DNA of 64,000 nt, from contig CAVXAB010000049.1 of assembly GCA_963759545.1 (NCBI GenBank), positions 26,056 through 90,055 of the forward strand. The letters run 5' to 3'. Origin of the DNA: Trebonia sp963759545 (GTDB lineage Bacteria > Actinomycetota > Actinomycetes > Streptosporangiales > Streptosporangiaceae). How positions within the stretch are numbered: the stretch's first letter is position 1; each line of letters starts with the position of its first letter. The translations under genes were made by a program, and so were the position numbers. The notes beneath the pieces were generated by a model. The model had not been told where the DNA came from. It saw only the letters and a program-made list of their open reading frames with translations, and did no database searches. Of the stretch, positions 53,733 to 63,766 are shown one piece after another.

Positions 53733-55854
53733 TTAACTGATGAGCCTGACCGATAACGCCGCCTCGTCGCCAGCTCCGTCGTGCACGATCATGACGGGCC
53801 GCTGCGAGCGGGAGGCGACCTCTGCGGCGACGCTTCCCGCCACCCGGCCGCCGAGCCCGGTCTTGCGGTGGGCGCCGAGGACGATGAGGCTGGCGTCGTG
53901 ATCGTCGGCGGCGTCGGTGACCGCCTTGGCGGTGGGCGTCCCCTGCGCCGCCAGCGGCTGCGCCGTGAATCCGGCCTCCTCGGCCAGCGCGGCTCCGTGC
54001 GCGGCGGTCTGCTCGGCGGCCTCGCCGACCGCGTCGGCGCACGCCGCGTCGAACTCGGCCCCGGGTTCGGGTATGAAGCCGACATTGAACGTCCGCCAGA
54101 CAGTCATCACGAGCGCGTCGCGCCCGGCAGGCAGCTGGCGGCCGGCCTCGGCGATCGCCGCCTTGGCCAGCCGCGAGCCGTCATAGGCGAACAGCACGGG
54201 CCCAACCGCCTCCTGCTCGCGCACCGCGTGCCGCCGGGGAAGGGCGGAAAGGCCGGGAAGCCCGGCCGACGCCGCGACCAGCCGCCCACCGCCAGACAAG
54301 GCGGCCGCCGCGGCCGCCGCGGCCAGCGTCGGCAGCCGCGCGCCGGGCCGGAGCGCGGCCAGCAGCGGCGGTGACTCCCAGGCCGGTTCCATGCCGCCCA
54401 TCCACCGCTGCAGCGCCGGGGCCGCCGGCCGCACCCGGCCGAGCACGTACAGCAGCACGCCGACGACCGCCCCGCCCGCCGACAGCCCGAAGCAGATCCA
54501 CAGGGCGGTGTTCATGGCCGCGCTCGGCAGGCCCGTCGCCGTGACCGCGAAGTGCAGCAGGATCGGCGCGATCAAGAACGCGGCGATGGCCCGCAGCAGC
54601 TCCAGTATGGCGAAAACGCGCTGGATGGAGGCCGAGCGCAACGAGTACCCGGCCAGGAACAGGGCGGGCACGACCGAGGCGCCGATGCCAATGCCGACCA
54701 GCGCGAGAGCCGGCCAGGGTGAGCGCTGAGCCCGGCGGGATGACGGAGCGCAGGACCAGGACCCCGGCGGCCAGGATCAGCATCCCGGTCAGGGCGTAGT
54801 AGTGGATGAAGCGCGTGCTGAACACCGCCCCGAACACGATCGCGGTGAGAATGGCCGCGGCCAGCTCAGGGATGTACAGCAGTCCCAGGCGCAGTGGCGT
54901 GTAATGGGGCGCCTGCACGGTCGCCGTGAGCGCGATCGCCGAGGTCGCCGCCGCCGCCGCGCAGATCGCGACCACAACCCCGGTCATGGGGATCGTCGAG
55001 ACCAGGTCACGCAGGATGAGGAGGGGATGACGGGCCCGGTATTCGTACACAATCATGGCCGCGATCAGTGCCACTCCGACGAGCAGGGGAACCACGGCGA
55101 CGGGGTCGAGGAACCCGTGCGTGAGCAGCTCCGCGGCGCCGAAGAACGCCGCCACCGAGCCGGTGGCGGCCAGCCCGATGGCGACCGGGTCCCGCGGCGC
55201 GCTGAGGTCGGCCGGGGGCGCGTCCGAGAACGTCAGCAGCGACATCACCAGCCCGGCGAAGGCGATGCCGGCCACGATCCAGAACAGCGGCCGCCAGGCG
55301 TGGAACGAGGCCTGGGCCCCGCCGATGAGCGGGCCCGCCGCGACCGCGCCGAAGATGCACAGGTTAAAGATCACCGCCGTCGAGCGGAGCTTGCCCACCG
55401 GGTAGCCCAGGATCAGCGGCGGCGTCGCGGCGATGAGCAGCAGGCTCGTGCACAGCCCCTGCAGCACGTGCCCGACGATGAACACCGGCGCCCCGGTCGC
55501 GGTGGCGGCGAGCACCGACCCGATCACCAGCAAGGCGGCGTAGGCCACCGTCAGCCGGCGTTGCGGCAGATGCTGGGCGAGTTGCACCGCCAGGACGGTG
55601 CCGACCGCATAGCCGGCGTTGGCCAGTCCGTAGCCGATGCTGATCGTCTGCTCGCTCGCGTGCAACTGGGTCGCGATGATCGGCGTGAGCGGCTGCAGGG
55701 CGCCCGACAGACCGAGGTAGGGAACCAGGAACAGGACGACCATCGCCGCCGTCGGCGCGTACCGGCCAGACAGCGGGCCGGGCCGTATGGGCTCGCGCCG
55801 CTCACTCTCAGACCGAGGACGCGGCGGACTCGGCAACATCCTCGCGCGTGCCAT
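53733..55854 (-). CDS. MFS transporter fused to a universal stress protein domain, one frameshift
   Basis: Start about 55854 (MARARMLPSPPRPR). The MFS part (LQPLTPIIATQLHASEQTIS; GYGLANAGYAVGTVLAVQLA; GHVLQGLCTSLLLIAATPPL) resembles DHA-type carriers, about 14 helices. Near 54715 the frame shifts between ALTLAG and ALALVGIGIGASVVPALFLA; the rest lies in the next frame to 53733. After a linker, the last about 150 residues form a universal stress protein: VLFAYDGSRLAKAAIAEAGR, VTDAADDHDASLIVLGAHRK and the ATP loop GLGGRVAGSVAAEV. A fused USP could gate transport by ATP or stress. About 700 residues in all. Confidence 0.8.
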
Positions 55855-55944
55855 CGGTCCATTTTCGCCGGCCACGCACCACGCGGAGTGACCGGGGCGG
55901 CCGATTGGGTGAAATCCGCCGGTTTCCCGGAATGTCCCTCGGGG

Positions 55945-56112
55945 CCGTGCGCTCGCTGGGGCGCGGCGCCCGCGGCCGGGCGAAGCGTAATCGAAAGGAT
56001 TTTTCATGATCATGTGGATTCCGCATCGTATTAGCTGCTGAATCCACACGATCATGGTCTGGGGCGCGGAGCCGCCGGGACATCCCGGACAGAACGGGCA
56101 CGCGCGGGCCTG
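55945..56112 (+). repeat. Dispersed palindromic repeat, copy 2
   Basis: The core 56005-56056 starts CATGATCATGTGGATTCCGC and ends in a mismatched complement. Flanks match copy 3 nearly base for base: CGTAATCGAAAGGATTTTTC before the core and GGAGCCGCCGGGAC... then GGGCACGCGCGGGCC after it. Confidence 0.85.
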
Positions 56113-56360
56113 CCGTACTGGTCGAGGTCGGTGATCGCGAACTGGTCGCCCGCGTGCGCGCTCGTGGTCTCGTTCGCCGGCCCGTTCGCCGAGCTGATCG
56201 TGGTGCCGTTGACCGAGGGGATACCGCCGGGGTGGGAAGAATGGGCGGCGGGGGCTCCTGGGACTGGAGGCGGCTGCCGTGCATGTCTAGGAGGTAAATA
56301 CTGGGAAATGACCCGCTATAGGCCTAGCGCGCTCCGTAGTTACTCAGTTACTTTCTGCTT
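56113..56360. other. Non-coding spacer before the 56361 gene
   Basis: No supported gene. AGGAGG at 56289-56294 precedes ATG 56308 of a 41-codon frame ending at 56433, which overlaps the next gene in another frame. Its composition gives no support. A lone frame reading SVIANWSPACALVVSFAGPF is not recognised. Confidence 0.4.
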
Positions 56361-57119
56361 ATGCATGAATCGCTTGCGTGGCTCCGCGACCCGGAGACCG
56401 AACCGGCCCTGGGCGCCCTGCTGTGCGGGCTGATCAGGGATATCCGGCTGATCCTCGTGCACCCGGATCTCGGCAACGTGGCGAAGCTGGGCGCGATCAC
56501 CCAGGCCGTCGACCAGCTGGCCCCGCCGCCCGGGCCGGAAGCCAGCGCCGCCCCGGCGGCGGCCTCGGTCGCCGCGCTGCTCGCCAGCGGTACGGGCACC
56601 GCGACGGCCCTTTTCGAGAAACTCGCCGGCGAGCAGATCCGCATCGAGCTGACCGGCTGCGCGGACCGCCCGCTGACCGCCACCGAGTGCCTTGAGCTCC
56701 GCGCAAGCCCGGGAGCATACGGGCACCAGCGCACCGGGACGCTTCGCACGGCGAGCTCCGGCATGGTGGCCGCCGAAGTGTCCTCCCTCGTTGTCCCTGG
56801 CCGGCTCCCGGCGGACGCGCGCAGGGCGCTCGGCATCCCCGGCCCGGGCGATCCGGCGCCGCCGCCCTCCAGGATCCCGCTGGGAACGGTGCTCGCCGGC
56901 TTCGGCGTGCACCGGGAACCACTCGGTGCGCGCATGGTGCGCGACAGCACCCTCGTTCCGGGCAGCCGCGTCTCGGTGGAGTCATCGGCGCGGATGTGGC
57001 TGGACGGCCTGCCCGTCGCGCTGGCCAGCGAGCGGGTAACGGCGGAATTCTGCCAGCAGGCCCGCACCCGACTGGCAACCACGCGCGCCGCGGCTATTCC
57101 GGGACTGCGGGCTTCCTAG
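56361..57119 (+). CDS. Conserved-looking protein of unknown function
   Basis: A 252-residue protein from ATG 56361 (MHESLAWLRDPETEPALGAL). A helical start (LGNVAKLGAITQAVDQLAPP) is followed by a region with ECLELRASPGAYGHQRTGTL, RIPLGTVLAGFGVHREPLGA and SARMWLDGLPVALASERVTAEF. The spacing of the PLG and LG..R segments faintly recalls chorismate-lyase/UTRA folds, but I would not assign it. No ribosome site is evident before the ATG, so the start is uncertain. Confidence 0.6.
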   Translation: MHESLAWLRDPETEPALGALLCGLIRDIRLILVHPDLGNVAKLGAITQAVDQLAPPPGPEASAAPAAASVAALLASGTGTATALFEKLAGEQIRIELTGCADRPLTATECLELRASPGAYGHQRTGTLRTASSGMVAAEVSSLVVPGRLPADARRALGIPGPGDPAPPPSRIPLGTVLAGFGVHREPLGARMVRDSTLVPGSRVSVESSARMWLDGLPVALASERVTAEFCQQARTRLATTRAAAIPGLRAS

Positions 57120-57282
57120 CTGTTTGCCCGCCGGGCAGATCACCGCGTGGCGCGTCCACACTGCGCGGAGACGTCACCCCCGCCAGGGAAATAAAAGATT
57201 ATCCACCAGAACGGGTGCGGCATTACCGCCGTGACCTCTGCCGGCGCCGCTCGCGGGCTATTGGTAGCCCCCGGTCACGCTC

Positions 57283-57310
57283 TTGACAGAGCTAGTTAGG
57301 AAAGTATACG
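57283..57310 (+). promoter_or_regulatory. Promoter of the exo-glucosaminidase gene
   Basis: TTGACA at 57283-57288, a 16-bp spacer and TATACG at 57305-57310, 58 bp before the ATG at 57368. The stretch is AT-richer than its surroundings. Confidence 0.6.
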
Positions 57311-57367
57311 AACTATCGGGGGGTTGAACTGCCGTCGCGGCCACGCCGCCGTTGGACAGAGCCGGCC

Positions 57368-60295
57368 ATGAAGACCGCCCGTCGCCGTCTAGCCCAGTTC
57401 ACGTGCATTGCCGCGGCGGCTGCCCTGGTCGTGCTGGTCCCGAAGACGCCAGGGAGCCCGGCTGCCGCCGCCGCGGTCCTGCGGGCCCCGGCCCCGGTGG
57501 CCACCGGGGCCAGCGACATCACCGACCTTGGCGCGCGCGGCTGGCAGGTACAGAGCAGCGCGGTCGCCACGCAGTCGGGCGCGCAGATCTCGGTGCCCGG
57601 GTTTGACGCCAGCGGCTGGCTGCCGGTGAGCAATGACGACGCGGGCGCGCCAGGGACAGAGATCGAGGCACTGGCGCAGAACGGGAAGTGCCCGGGAGAT
57701 GCCGCGCTGCAGCCGGTCAACCAGAACCCGGACGGGCCGGGCAGCATTTACTTCTCCGACAACCTGAAGAGCTGCTACGGCTTCATGAGCGCGACCGGCG
57801 CCGACACCGTGCCCGAGTTCAAGGTGCCCTGGTGGTGGCGGACTGACTTCACCCCGCACCTGCGGTCCGGCCAGGCCGCCACGCTGATCGTCAACGGCGT
57901 GATCGGGTCGGCCAACGTGTGGGTCAATGGCCACGAGGTCGGCACGTCGGCCACGGTCACCGGCGCTTACACCAGGTTCACGTTCAACGTCACTGGCCTC
58001 GCCGTTCCCGGCACCAACTCACTCGCCATCGAGGTCAACCCGAACAACCCGAACACCATGTTCACCCTCGACGACGTGGACTGGAACCAGATCCCGCCAG
58101 ACAACAACACTGGCGTCGCGTCCCCGGTCCAGCTCGAGGTGGACCGGACGCTGACCGACGGTAACGCGCGGGTGGTGGAGGACAACGCGGCCGATCTGAG
58201 CAGCTCGGCGCTGACCGTCAAGACTGACATCACCAACGACACCAGCTCGTCCCAGGCCGGCACGGTGACCGCCACGATCACCCCGCCAGGCGACGCCCCG
58301 GTCATCGTCAGCCAGGACGTGACCGTCCCGGCGAATACCACCAAGACCGTGAGCTTCACGCCGTCGGCTTTCCCGGCGCTGACCATCGCGGCTCCGCAGG
58401 TCTGGTGGCCGTACCAGCTAGGGGCGCAGCCGCTGTACACGCTGGCCACTTCGGTGTCACAGAACGGCACCGCGCTCGACAGCACCAGCGAGAAGTTCGG
58501 CATCAGGACCGTGACGTCGTACTTGGCGGGCAGGAGCGCGGCTGAACCGAACGGCGCCCGGGCATTCAAGATCAACGGAGTGCCGATCGTGATCCGCGGC
58601 GGCGGGTTCTCGCCGAACTTGCTGCTGCACTATTCGTCGGCCGACACCGCCAGGCAGATCGCGCTGATGAAGAACATGGGCCTGAACACGATCCGGCTGG
58701 AGGGGCACCTGATGCCCGCCGACTTCTACCAGCAGATGGACCAGGCGGGCATCCTGGTCAACGCCGGGTTCCAGTGCTGCGACGCCTGGGAGCTGCAAGG
58801 CAGCAACCTGACCAGCGCGGCCGACTACGCGGTCATGCAGAACTCGGCGACGGCGATCGCGCAGGACCTCCGCGACCATCCGAGCGTGTTCAGCTTCCAG
58901 TGGAGCGACCAGCCGCCGCTGGCGAAGCAGGAGTCGGTCACGCTAACCGCCTTCGCCGAGCAGGACTTCGACCAGCCGGTGATCTCCTCGGCCGAGTACA
59001 ACACCAGCCCCCAGCTCGGCGTATCGGGGGAGAAGGAGGGCCCGTACGACTGGGTCCCGCCCAACTACTGGTACGACACCGCGCACTCCGACAGCGGCGA
59101 CTCCACCCAGACCAACGCGGGCGGGTCGTGGGGTTACGACAGCGAGCAGAGCGCTGGCGACACGATTCCCACGATGGACTCGCTGAACCGCTTCATGTCG
59201 CCGGGCGACCTGTCCAGCTTGTGGCAGAACCCGGACGCCAATCAGTACCACCTGAACTACGAGAACTCCTGCAGCCTGAACTACACCTTCGGCACCGCCT
59301 GCAAGTTCGACGCGGCGATGACCGCCAGGTACGGTAAACCCTCCAGCCTCGCCCAGTACGTCGAGGAAGCCCAGGCCCAGGACTACGAGGACGTCCGTGC
59401 CCAGTTCGAGGCTTTCATCGACCATGCGAACAACACCCCGCTGCCGTCCACCGGGACGATCTACTGGCAGATGAACAAGGGGATGCCGAGCCTGCTGTGG
59501 AACCTGTACGGCAGCGACGGCGACCAGGCCGGCAGCTACTTCGGCGCCCAGGAGGCGAACCGCCCGCTGCACGCGCTGTACGCCCTGGACAATGGCACGG
59601 TCACGCTCGACAACCTGGGCAACGCCACCCAGCCCGGTCTGACGGTGCAGGCCAAGGTGTACAGCGTCACCGGCGCGCTGCTCAACGACCAGGCCGCCAG
59701 CGGCATCACCCTGCGCAGCCAGCAGGTCAAGAACAAGGTGCTCACCCCGGTCGTGCCGAAGGCCGGCAGCAGCCCGGCGCAGGACTACTTCGTGGAACTT
59801 CTGCTGAGCCAGAACGGGACGCTGGTCGACCGCAACGTGTACTGGCTGTCCACCCAGCAGGACGCGACGAACTGGCAGCAGACACTCGACAACCCCGCCG
59901 GGGTAATCACCACGTACGCCAACCTGCACGCGCTGCGGACGCTGGCACCGTCGTCAATATCGGCTACCGCCACCACTAGGCGGCAAGCCGGGCCGGACGG
60001 GGCCGACCTGGCGACCACGGTCACCATCAGGAACACGTCGTCGTCCGCCGTCGCGTTCCTGCTGCGGGCTGATGTCCGGCGCGGCACCGCCAGCGGCCGG
60101 GAACTGCCAGGGGACAATGAGCTCCAGTCCTCCACCTGGCAGGACAACGACATCACGCTGTTCCCCGGCGAGTCGCAGACCCTGACCGTGACGTACAACT
60201 CGGCCGACCTGCAGGGCGCCAGCCCGGTGATCAGCGTCTCTGGCTGGAATGCCGCCACGGTAGACATCCTGGCGCCCGACCAGAGCAGCGGATGA
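57368..60295 (+). CDS. Secreted exo-beta-D-glucosaminidase, GH2 (CsxA-like)
   Basis: A 975-residue exported enzyme (signal KTARRRLAQFTCIAAAAALVV). The sugar-binding (WWWRTDFTPHLRSGQAATLI), immunoglobulin-like and TIM-barrel domains follow the order of Amycolatopsis CsxA. From memory of that family, the acid/base Asp is in QWSDQPPLAKQ (D514) and the nucleophile Glu in WGYDSEQSAGDTIPTMDSL (E593). VPPNYWYD and NRPLHALYALDNGTVTLDN also match. It removes glucosamine from the non-reducing end of chitosan oligomers. The C-terminal part (VISVSGWNAATVDILAPDQSSG) lacks the CBM found in some relatives. It has its own promoter at 57283. Confidence 0.88.
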   Translation: MKTARRRLAQFTCIAAAAALVVLVPKTPGSPAAAAAVLRAPAPVATGASDITDLGARGWQVQSSAVATQSGAQISVPGFDASGWLPVSNDDAGAPGTEIEALAQNGKCPGDAALQPVNQNPDGPGSIYFSDNLKSCYGFMSATGADTVPEFKVPWWWRTDFTPHLRSGQAATLIVNGVIGSANVWVNGHEVGTSATVTGAYTRFTFNVTGLAVPGTNSLAIEVNPNNPNTMFTLDDVDWNQIPPDNNTGVASPVQLEVDRTLTDGNARVVEDNAADLSSSALTVKTDITNDTSSSQAGTVTATITPPGDAPVIVSQDVTVPANTTKTVSFTPSAFPALTIAAPQVWWPYQLGAQPLYTLATSVSQNGTALDSTSEKFGIRTVTSYLAGRSAAEPNGARAFKINGVPIVIRGGGFSPNLLLHYSSADTARQIALMKNMGLNTIRLEGHLMPADFYQQMDQAGILVNAGFQCCDAWELQGSNLTSAADYAVMQNSATAIAQDLRDHPSVFSFQWSDQPPLAKQESVTLTAFAEQDFDQPVISSAEYNTSPQLGVSGEKEGPYDWVPPNYWYDTAHSDSGDSTQTNAGGSWGYDSEQSAGDTIPTMDSLNRFMSPGDLSSLWQNPDANQYHLNYENSCSLNYTFGTACKFDAAMTARYGKPSSLAQYVEEAQAQDYEDVRAQFEAFIDHANNTPLPSTGTIYWQMNKGMPSLLWNLYGSDGDQAGSYFGAQEANRPLHALYALDNGTVTLDNLGNATQPGLTVQAKVYSVTGALLNDQAASGITLRSQQVKNKVLTPVVPKAGSSPAQDYFVELLLSQNGTLVDRNVYWLSTQQDATNWQQTLDNPAGVITTYANLHALRTLAPSSISATATTRRQAGPDGADLATTVTIRNTSSSAVAFLLRADVRRGTASGRELPGDNELQSSTWQDNDITLFPGESQTLTVTYNSADLQGASPVISVSGWNAATVDILAPDQSSG

Positions 60296-60747
60296 TAGTC
60301 GGATGCTAGCCGCAATGCCGGTAATTAAAGCGGCGGCCCGCCCGCGGTGCAGGGACCGTCAGCGGTGGGGAGGCCCGCAGTGCCGTGTTCCGCCCGGCAT
60401 CACCGCGGCCTCGCCCGTGATCGGCCACCGGACTTCACCGCGTGCCAGCCGGTGCCGTTGGCTTCAGTGGCGGGTGGTGACGGCGGGGACCGTGCGCTCG
60501 CTGGGACGCGGCGCCCGCGGCAGGGCGCAGCGTAATCGAAAGGATTTTTCATGATCATGTGGATTCCGCAGCTCATTTGATGCTGAACCCACATGATCAT
60601 GGTCCGGGACGCGGAGCCGCCGGGACAACCCGGACATAACGGGCACGCGCGGGCCCGGTGCGAAAGCCGGGAGCGCCTAGGTCAACGGCATTGGTGCTAA
60701 CCCCAGGCGATGGCCAGCCGCACGGGAGCCGCCTTAGGTGGTGTCCA
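60296..60747. other. 452-bp intergenic region with repeat copy 3
   Basis: It contains dispersed repeat copy 3 (listed separately) and a GC-rich stretch without a supported gene. The convergent gene ends (60295 and 60748) would be consistent with transcription stop signals in the repeat hairpin. Confidence 0.6.
60489..60657 (+). repeat. Dispersed palindromic repeat, copy 3
   Basis: The core 60550-60601 has left arm CATGATCATGTGGATTCCGC and a slightly diverged right arm. Both flanks align with copy 2 over about 165 bp in the same orientation, and with copy 1 in reverse. Confidence 0.85.
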
Positions 60748-61895
60748 TTAGCTCCGGACGAACGCATCCCCGGTGGAGTCGCCTGCCACGCAGAACACGG
60801 CGGATAGGCAGGACACCGACATAAGGAATACAAGGACCGGCTTCTTGTCAGAGTTAGCGGCCTCCGCGTCGACGTTGACGGGCGCGGTCCAGCTAGTGCC
60901 GTCGAAGGTGACCACGTTTCCGTCGTTGCCGTCGACGGCGGCGCAGAACTTGCTGGTCGGGCAGGACACCACCGGCCAGGAGATACCTCCCTCTCCCATG
61001 CTGAGACCGTTCGGATCGGCGTTGACGGGCGCGCTCCAGGTGCTCCCGTTGAACGTGAGCGCGTTCCCTTTGCGATCAATGGCAACGCAGAAGCTGGCCG
61101 ATGCGCACGACACTGCCTGCAGGTAGGTGCCTGGGTCGATGGCGGATGGCTTACTCCAGGAGGTGCCATTGAAGGTGACCACGTTCGGGCCGTAGTCGAC
61201 GGCGGCACAGAAGCTTGTGCTCGGACAAGACACCATGCTCAGTTCGTTGCCAGGATCTATGACCGCGGCGGTGCTCCAGGAGGTCCCGTTGAACGTGAAC
61301 GCGTTGGAGCCATTGTCAACGGCGGCGCAGAAGCTCGGTGACGAGCACGATACCGATGCCATGCCCCCTAGGGTGTTCGAGGCAGGATCGTTAATGCCTG
61401 GAGCGGGACTCCACGTGCTGCCATTGAACAGAAAGGCGGATGAGTCTCGCGCGTCTACGGCCAGGCAGAAGCTGACGGTCGGGCATGACACGGAATCGGG
61501 CTCGCCGGCGGAGGAAGCGGAGGAAGACGAGGATAGCCTGGTGGGCTGGCTCCACGTGGTTCCGTCGTACATAGCCGCGTAACCTGACACGAGCACGGCC
61601 ATGCAGAAGCTTGCGGATGGGCAAGACACTGATGTCGGGTCTTCACTGCCTTGGCTGTGGTCGAGGTGTGTTGCTGCTCCCCATGCGGGCGCAGCGCTGG
61701 ACTGCGGGGGGCGTGCTGGCCGCCCGCAGGGGAGCTTGCTCCCGGCTCGGGCGGTGCCGACGACTTGCTGCACCCGGTGGCCGCGCCTATTAGCAGAATG
61801 AATACGCAAGCGAACGCCAGCCCTAGCCGGCTTGTGATGTGCGGCCGTGAGGATGGCGACGTCCCCGTCAACGAGGCCCGGCATGCGTCTGTCAT
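60748..61895 (-). CDS. Lipoprotein with tandem VSCPSxxFC/TFNGTSWS repeats, frameshift in linker
   Basis: Start about 61895 (MTDACRASLTGTSPSS), signal LGLAFACVFILLIGAATGC with lipobox. The linker is Pro/Ser-rich, and near a GGGGGG run (about 61703) the frame must shift to join THLDHSQGSEDPTSVSCPSA. Then about seven blade-like repeats of roughly 45 residues follow, each with VSCPSxSFCAAVD and a GNxxTFNGTSWSxP-like strand pair. Paired Cys suggest a disulfide per blade. This is a surface beta-propeller-like protein; ligand unknown. Confidence 0.7.
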
Positions 61896-62064
61896 TTTGT
61901 CTATCTGCCTTGTCCCCACGGTGAGACCCTCTCCGTTCCGTTATCAGGCCGGATAGCGTGCCCGCCTCCGTGACGCCAGCCATCACCATCTTGACCCGGT
62001 ACTTCCTGAGTAGCCAGGCGATGAGCAAACAGGTAGCGCTTCTCGGTTTCGTGCCGTCAAACTG

Positions 62065-63618
62065 ATGCCAGAGGCGCTCAGCGTGGAGGAACAGGAATTG
62101 ACTCCGCACGATGTGGTCGTGGTCGGCGGCGGCCCCGTGGGCATGTGGCTGGCTGCCGAGCTGCACCGGGGCGGGGTCCGGCCGGTTGTGCTCGAAAGGC
62201 GAGCCGAACGGCCGCCGCATTCCAAGGCGTTGACCATCTACCCGCGAACGCTTGAGCAGTTCGCGATGCGCGGAATTGCCGACCGCTGGATCGCGGAAGG
62301 CATGCCGGTACCGTCCTCGCACTACGCGATTTTGACTAACAGGCTCGACCTGTCCTTTCTCGACACGCGGTTCCCTTACACGCTCTTCCTCCCGCAGCGC
62401 CGCACCGAGGAACTGCTCGCGTCCCATCTCGCTGAACTTGGCGTCCCGGTCTTGCGTGAGCACACCGTGACGGGACTGCGCCAGGACGCGGGTGGCGTGG
62501 ACCTCGACGTCTCAACCCCGGACGGCACGACGAGCCTGCGGGCGGCCTACGTCGTGGGCTGTGATGGCGCGAGCAGCGTGGTTCGGAAGGCGGCCGGCAT
62601 CGGATGGGCGGGTGAGCCGTCCACCTGGACCACGATCCTCGGCGACACCGAACTGACGGATCCCCCGCGGGGACGAGCGCTGACGCTGAACCGGCCCGGC
62701 GGCTCGATCTACATGGTGGACCTAGGCGGAGGCAGGTGGCGGATCGCGCCGATCGACCACGCGACGCTCGGGGACCCGGTCAGGAAGCCAGTGACCTTCA
62801 GCGACCTGCGGGCGAGCACGCTCCGCCTCGCTGGCACTGACTTCGGCATGCGCGAGACCCCGGATACCTGGCTGAGCCGGGTAGGCGACGAGGCCAGGAA
62901 TGCGGCCGCCTACCAGGATGGCCGGGTGCTGCTGGCGGGCGACGCGGCGCATGTCCACTTTCCCGCAGGCGGCCAGGGCCTGAACCTGGGCCTGCAGGAT
63001 GCTGCCAACCTCGGCTGGAAACTGGCCGCCACAATCCGCGGCCGGGCCCCGGCCGAGATTCTCAATACCTATTCCGCAGAACGAATTCCGGTTGCTCTGG
63101 ATGTCATCGCCGATTCTCGTGCGCAGTGTGCCCTGTTCGCGAACCCGACACAAGCCGGAATCGCGCTCCGTGACCGGTTTAACGACCTGCTCGGCGCGCA
63201 CGAATCGCTGCGCCAGGAGCTTGCGCTGAGGCTGTCTGGCCTGGCTATCCGGTACGACGGCCAGGTCGACGGTGTCGCTCCCGGCGGCGGCTGGCGGATG
63301 CCTGACCTGGACCTGCGCGGGGCGCCGGCGCCAAGCGTCTTCGGCCTCCTCCGGTCCGCGAGATTCGTTCTGCTGGTGATCTCCTCGCCGGGAGACGCCG
63401 CCATGGCAGTACCCGACCCGATCCGGCCGGACCTGGTTGCCGGGTACCGCGACCACCTTGACGTAGTGACCGCCGAACTCGTCGGCGACCATCCAGACTG
63501 GGCCAGCTTCGGTGCGCTCTTGATCCGCCCCGATGGCTACGTCGCCTGGTCGTCCCGCCGCGACACGACGGCCCCGATCGCGCCGCCGCTAGCCAGGTGG
63601 CTCGGCGACCCGCGCTAG
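62065..63618 (+). CDS. FAD-dependent aromatic hydroxylase-type monooxygenase (PHBH family)
   Basis: A 517-residue class A flavin monooxygenase. FAD motif VVVVGGGPVGMWLAAELHRG; DG motif VVGCDGASSVVRKAAGIGWAG; second FAD motif LLAGDAAHVHFPAGGQGLNL with LGLQDAANLGWKLA. The C-terminal thioredoxin-like domain (GFVxWSS-like YVAWSSRRD) is of the RdmE/PgaE type. Enzymes of this branch hydroxylate phenolic or polyketide substrates. The gene starts at ATG 62065; its 5' end overlaps no other gene. Substrate unknown. Confidence 0.9.
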   Translation: MPEALSVEEQELTPHDVVVVGGGPVGMWLAAELHRGGVRPVVLERRAERPPHSKALTIYPRTLEQFAMRGIADRWIAEGMPVPSSHYAILTNRLDLSFLDTRFPYTLFLPQRRTEELLASHLAELGVPVLREHTVTGLRQDAGGVDLDVSTPDGTTSLRAAYVVGCDGASSVVRKAAGIGWAGEPSTWTTILGDTELTDPPRGRALTLNRPGGSIYMVDLGGGRWRIAPIDHATLGDPVRKPVTFSDLRASTLRLAGTDFGMRETPDTWLSRVGDEARNAAAYQDGRVLLAGDAAHVHFPAGGQGLNLGLQDAANLGWKLAATIRGRAPAEILNTYSAERIPVALDVIADSRAQCALFANPTQAGIALRDRFNDLLGAHESLRQELALRLSGLAIRYDGQVDGVAPGGGWRMPDLDLRGAPAPSVFGLLRSARFVLLVISSPGDAAMAVPDPIRPDLVAGYRDHLDVVTAELVGDHPDWASFGALLIRPDGYVAWSSRRDTTAPIAPPLARWLGDPR

Positions 63619-63766
63619 CGGCTGCGGCTGCGGGTGCTTGCCGGTGAATTCCCGTTGCTTCTACTGCTGACCGTTGGCCCTCTCAGTGCTGCGATGAGCA
63701 CGCAACACCGAGCCAAGGGGTACCCCCTGGCTGAAGAACCGAGTTTCGATTGGCGAGGAGGTCGCC

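Noticed and set aside
53311..53736. Overlapping long frames on both strands
   Set aside because: Arg/Pro/Gly-rich composition typical of GC-rich shadow frames; no motifs or ribosome sites.
56308..56433. 41-codon frame behind an AGGAGG
   Set aside because: It overlaps the 56361 gene out of frame, and composition is not coding-like; the AGGAGG may be chance.
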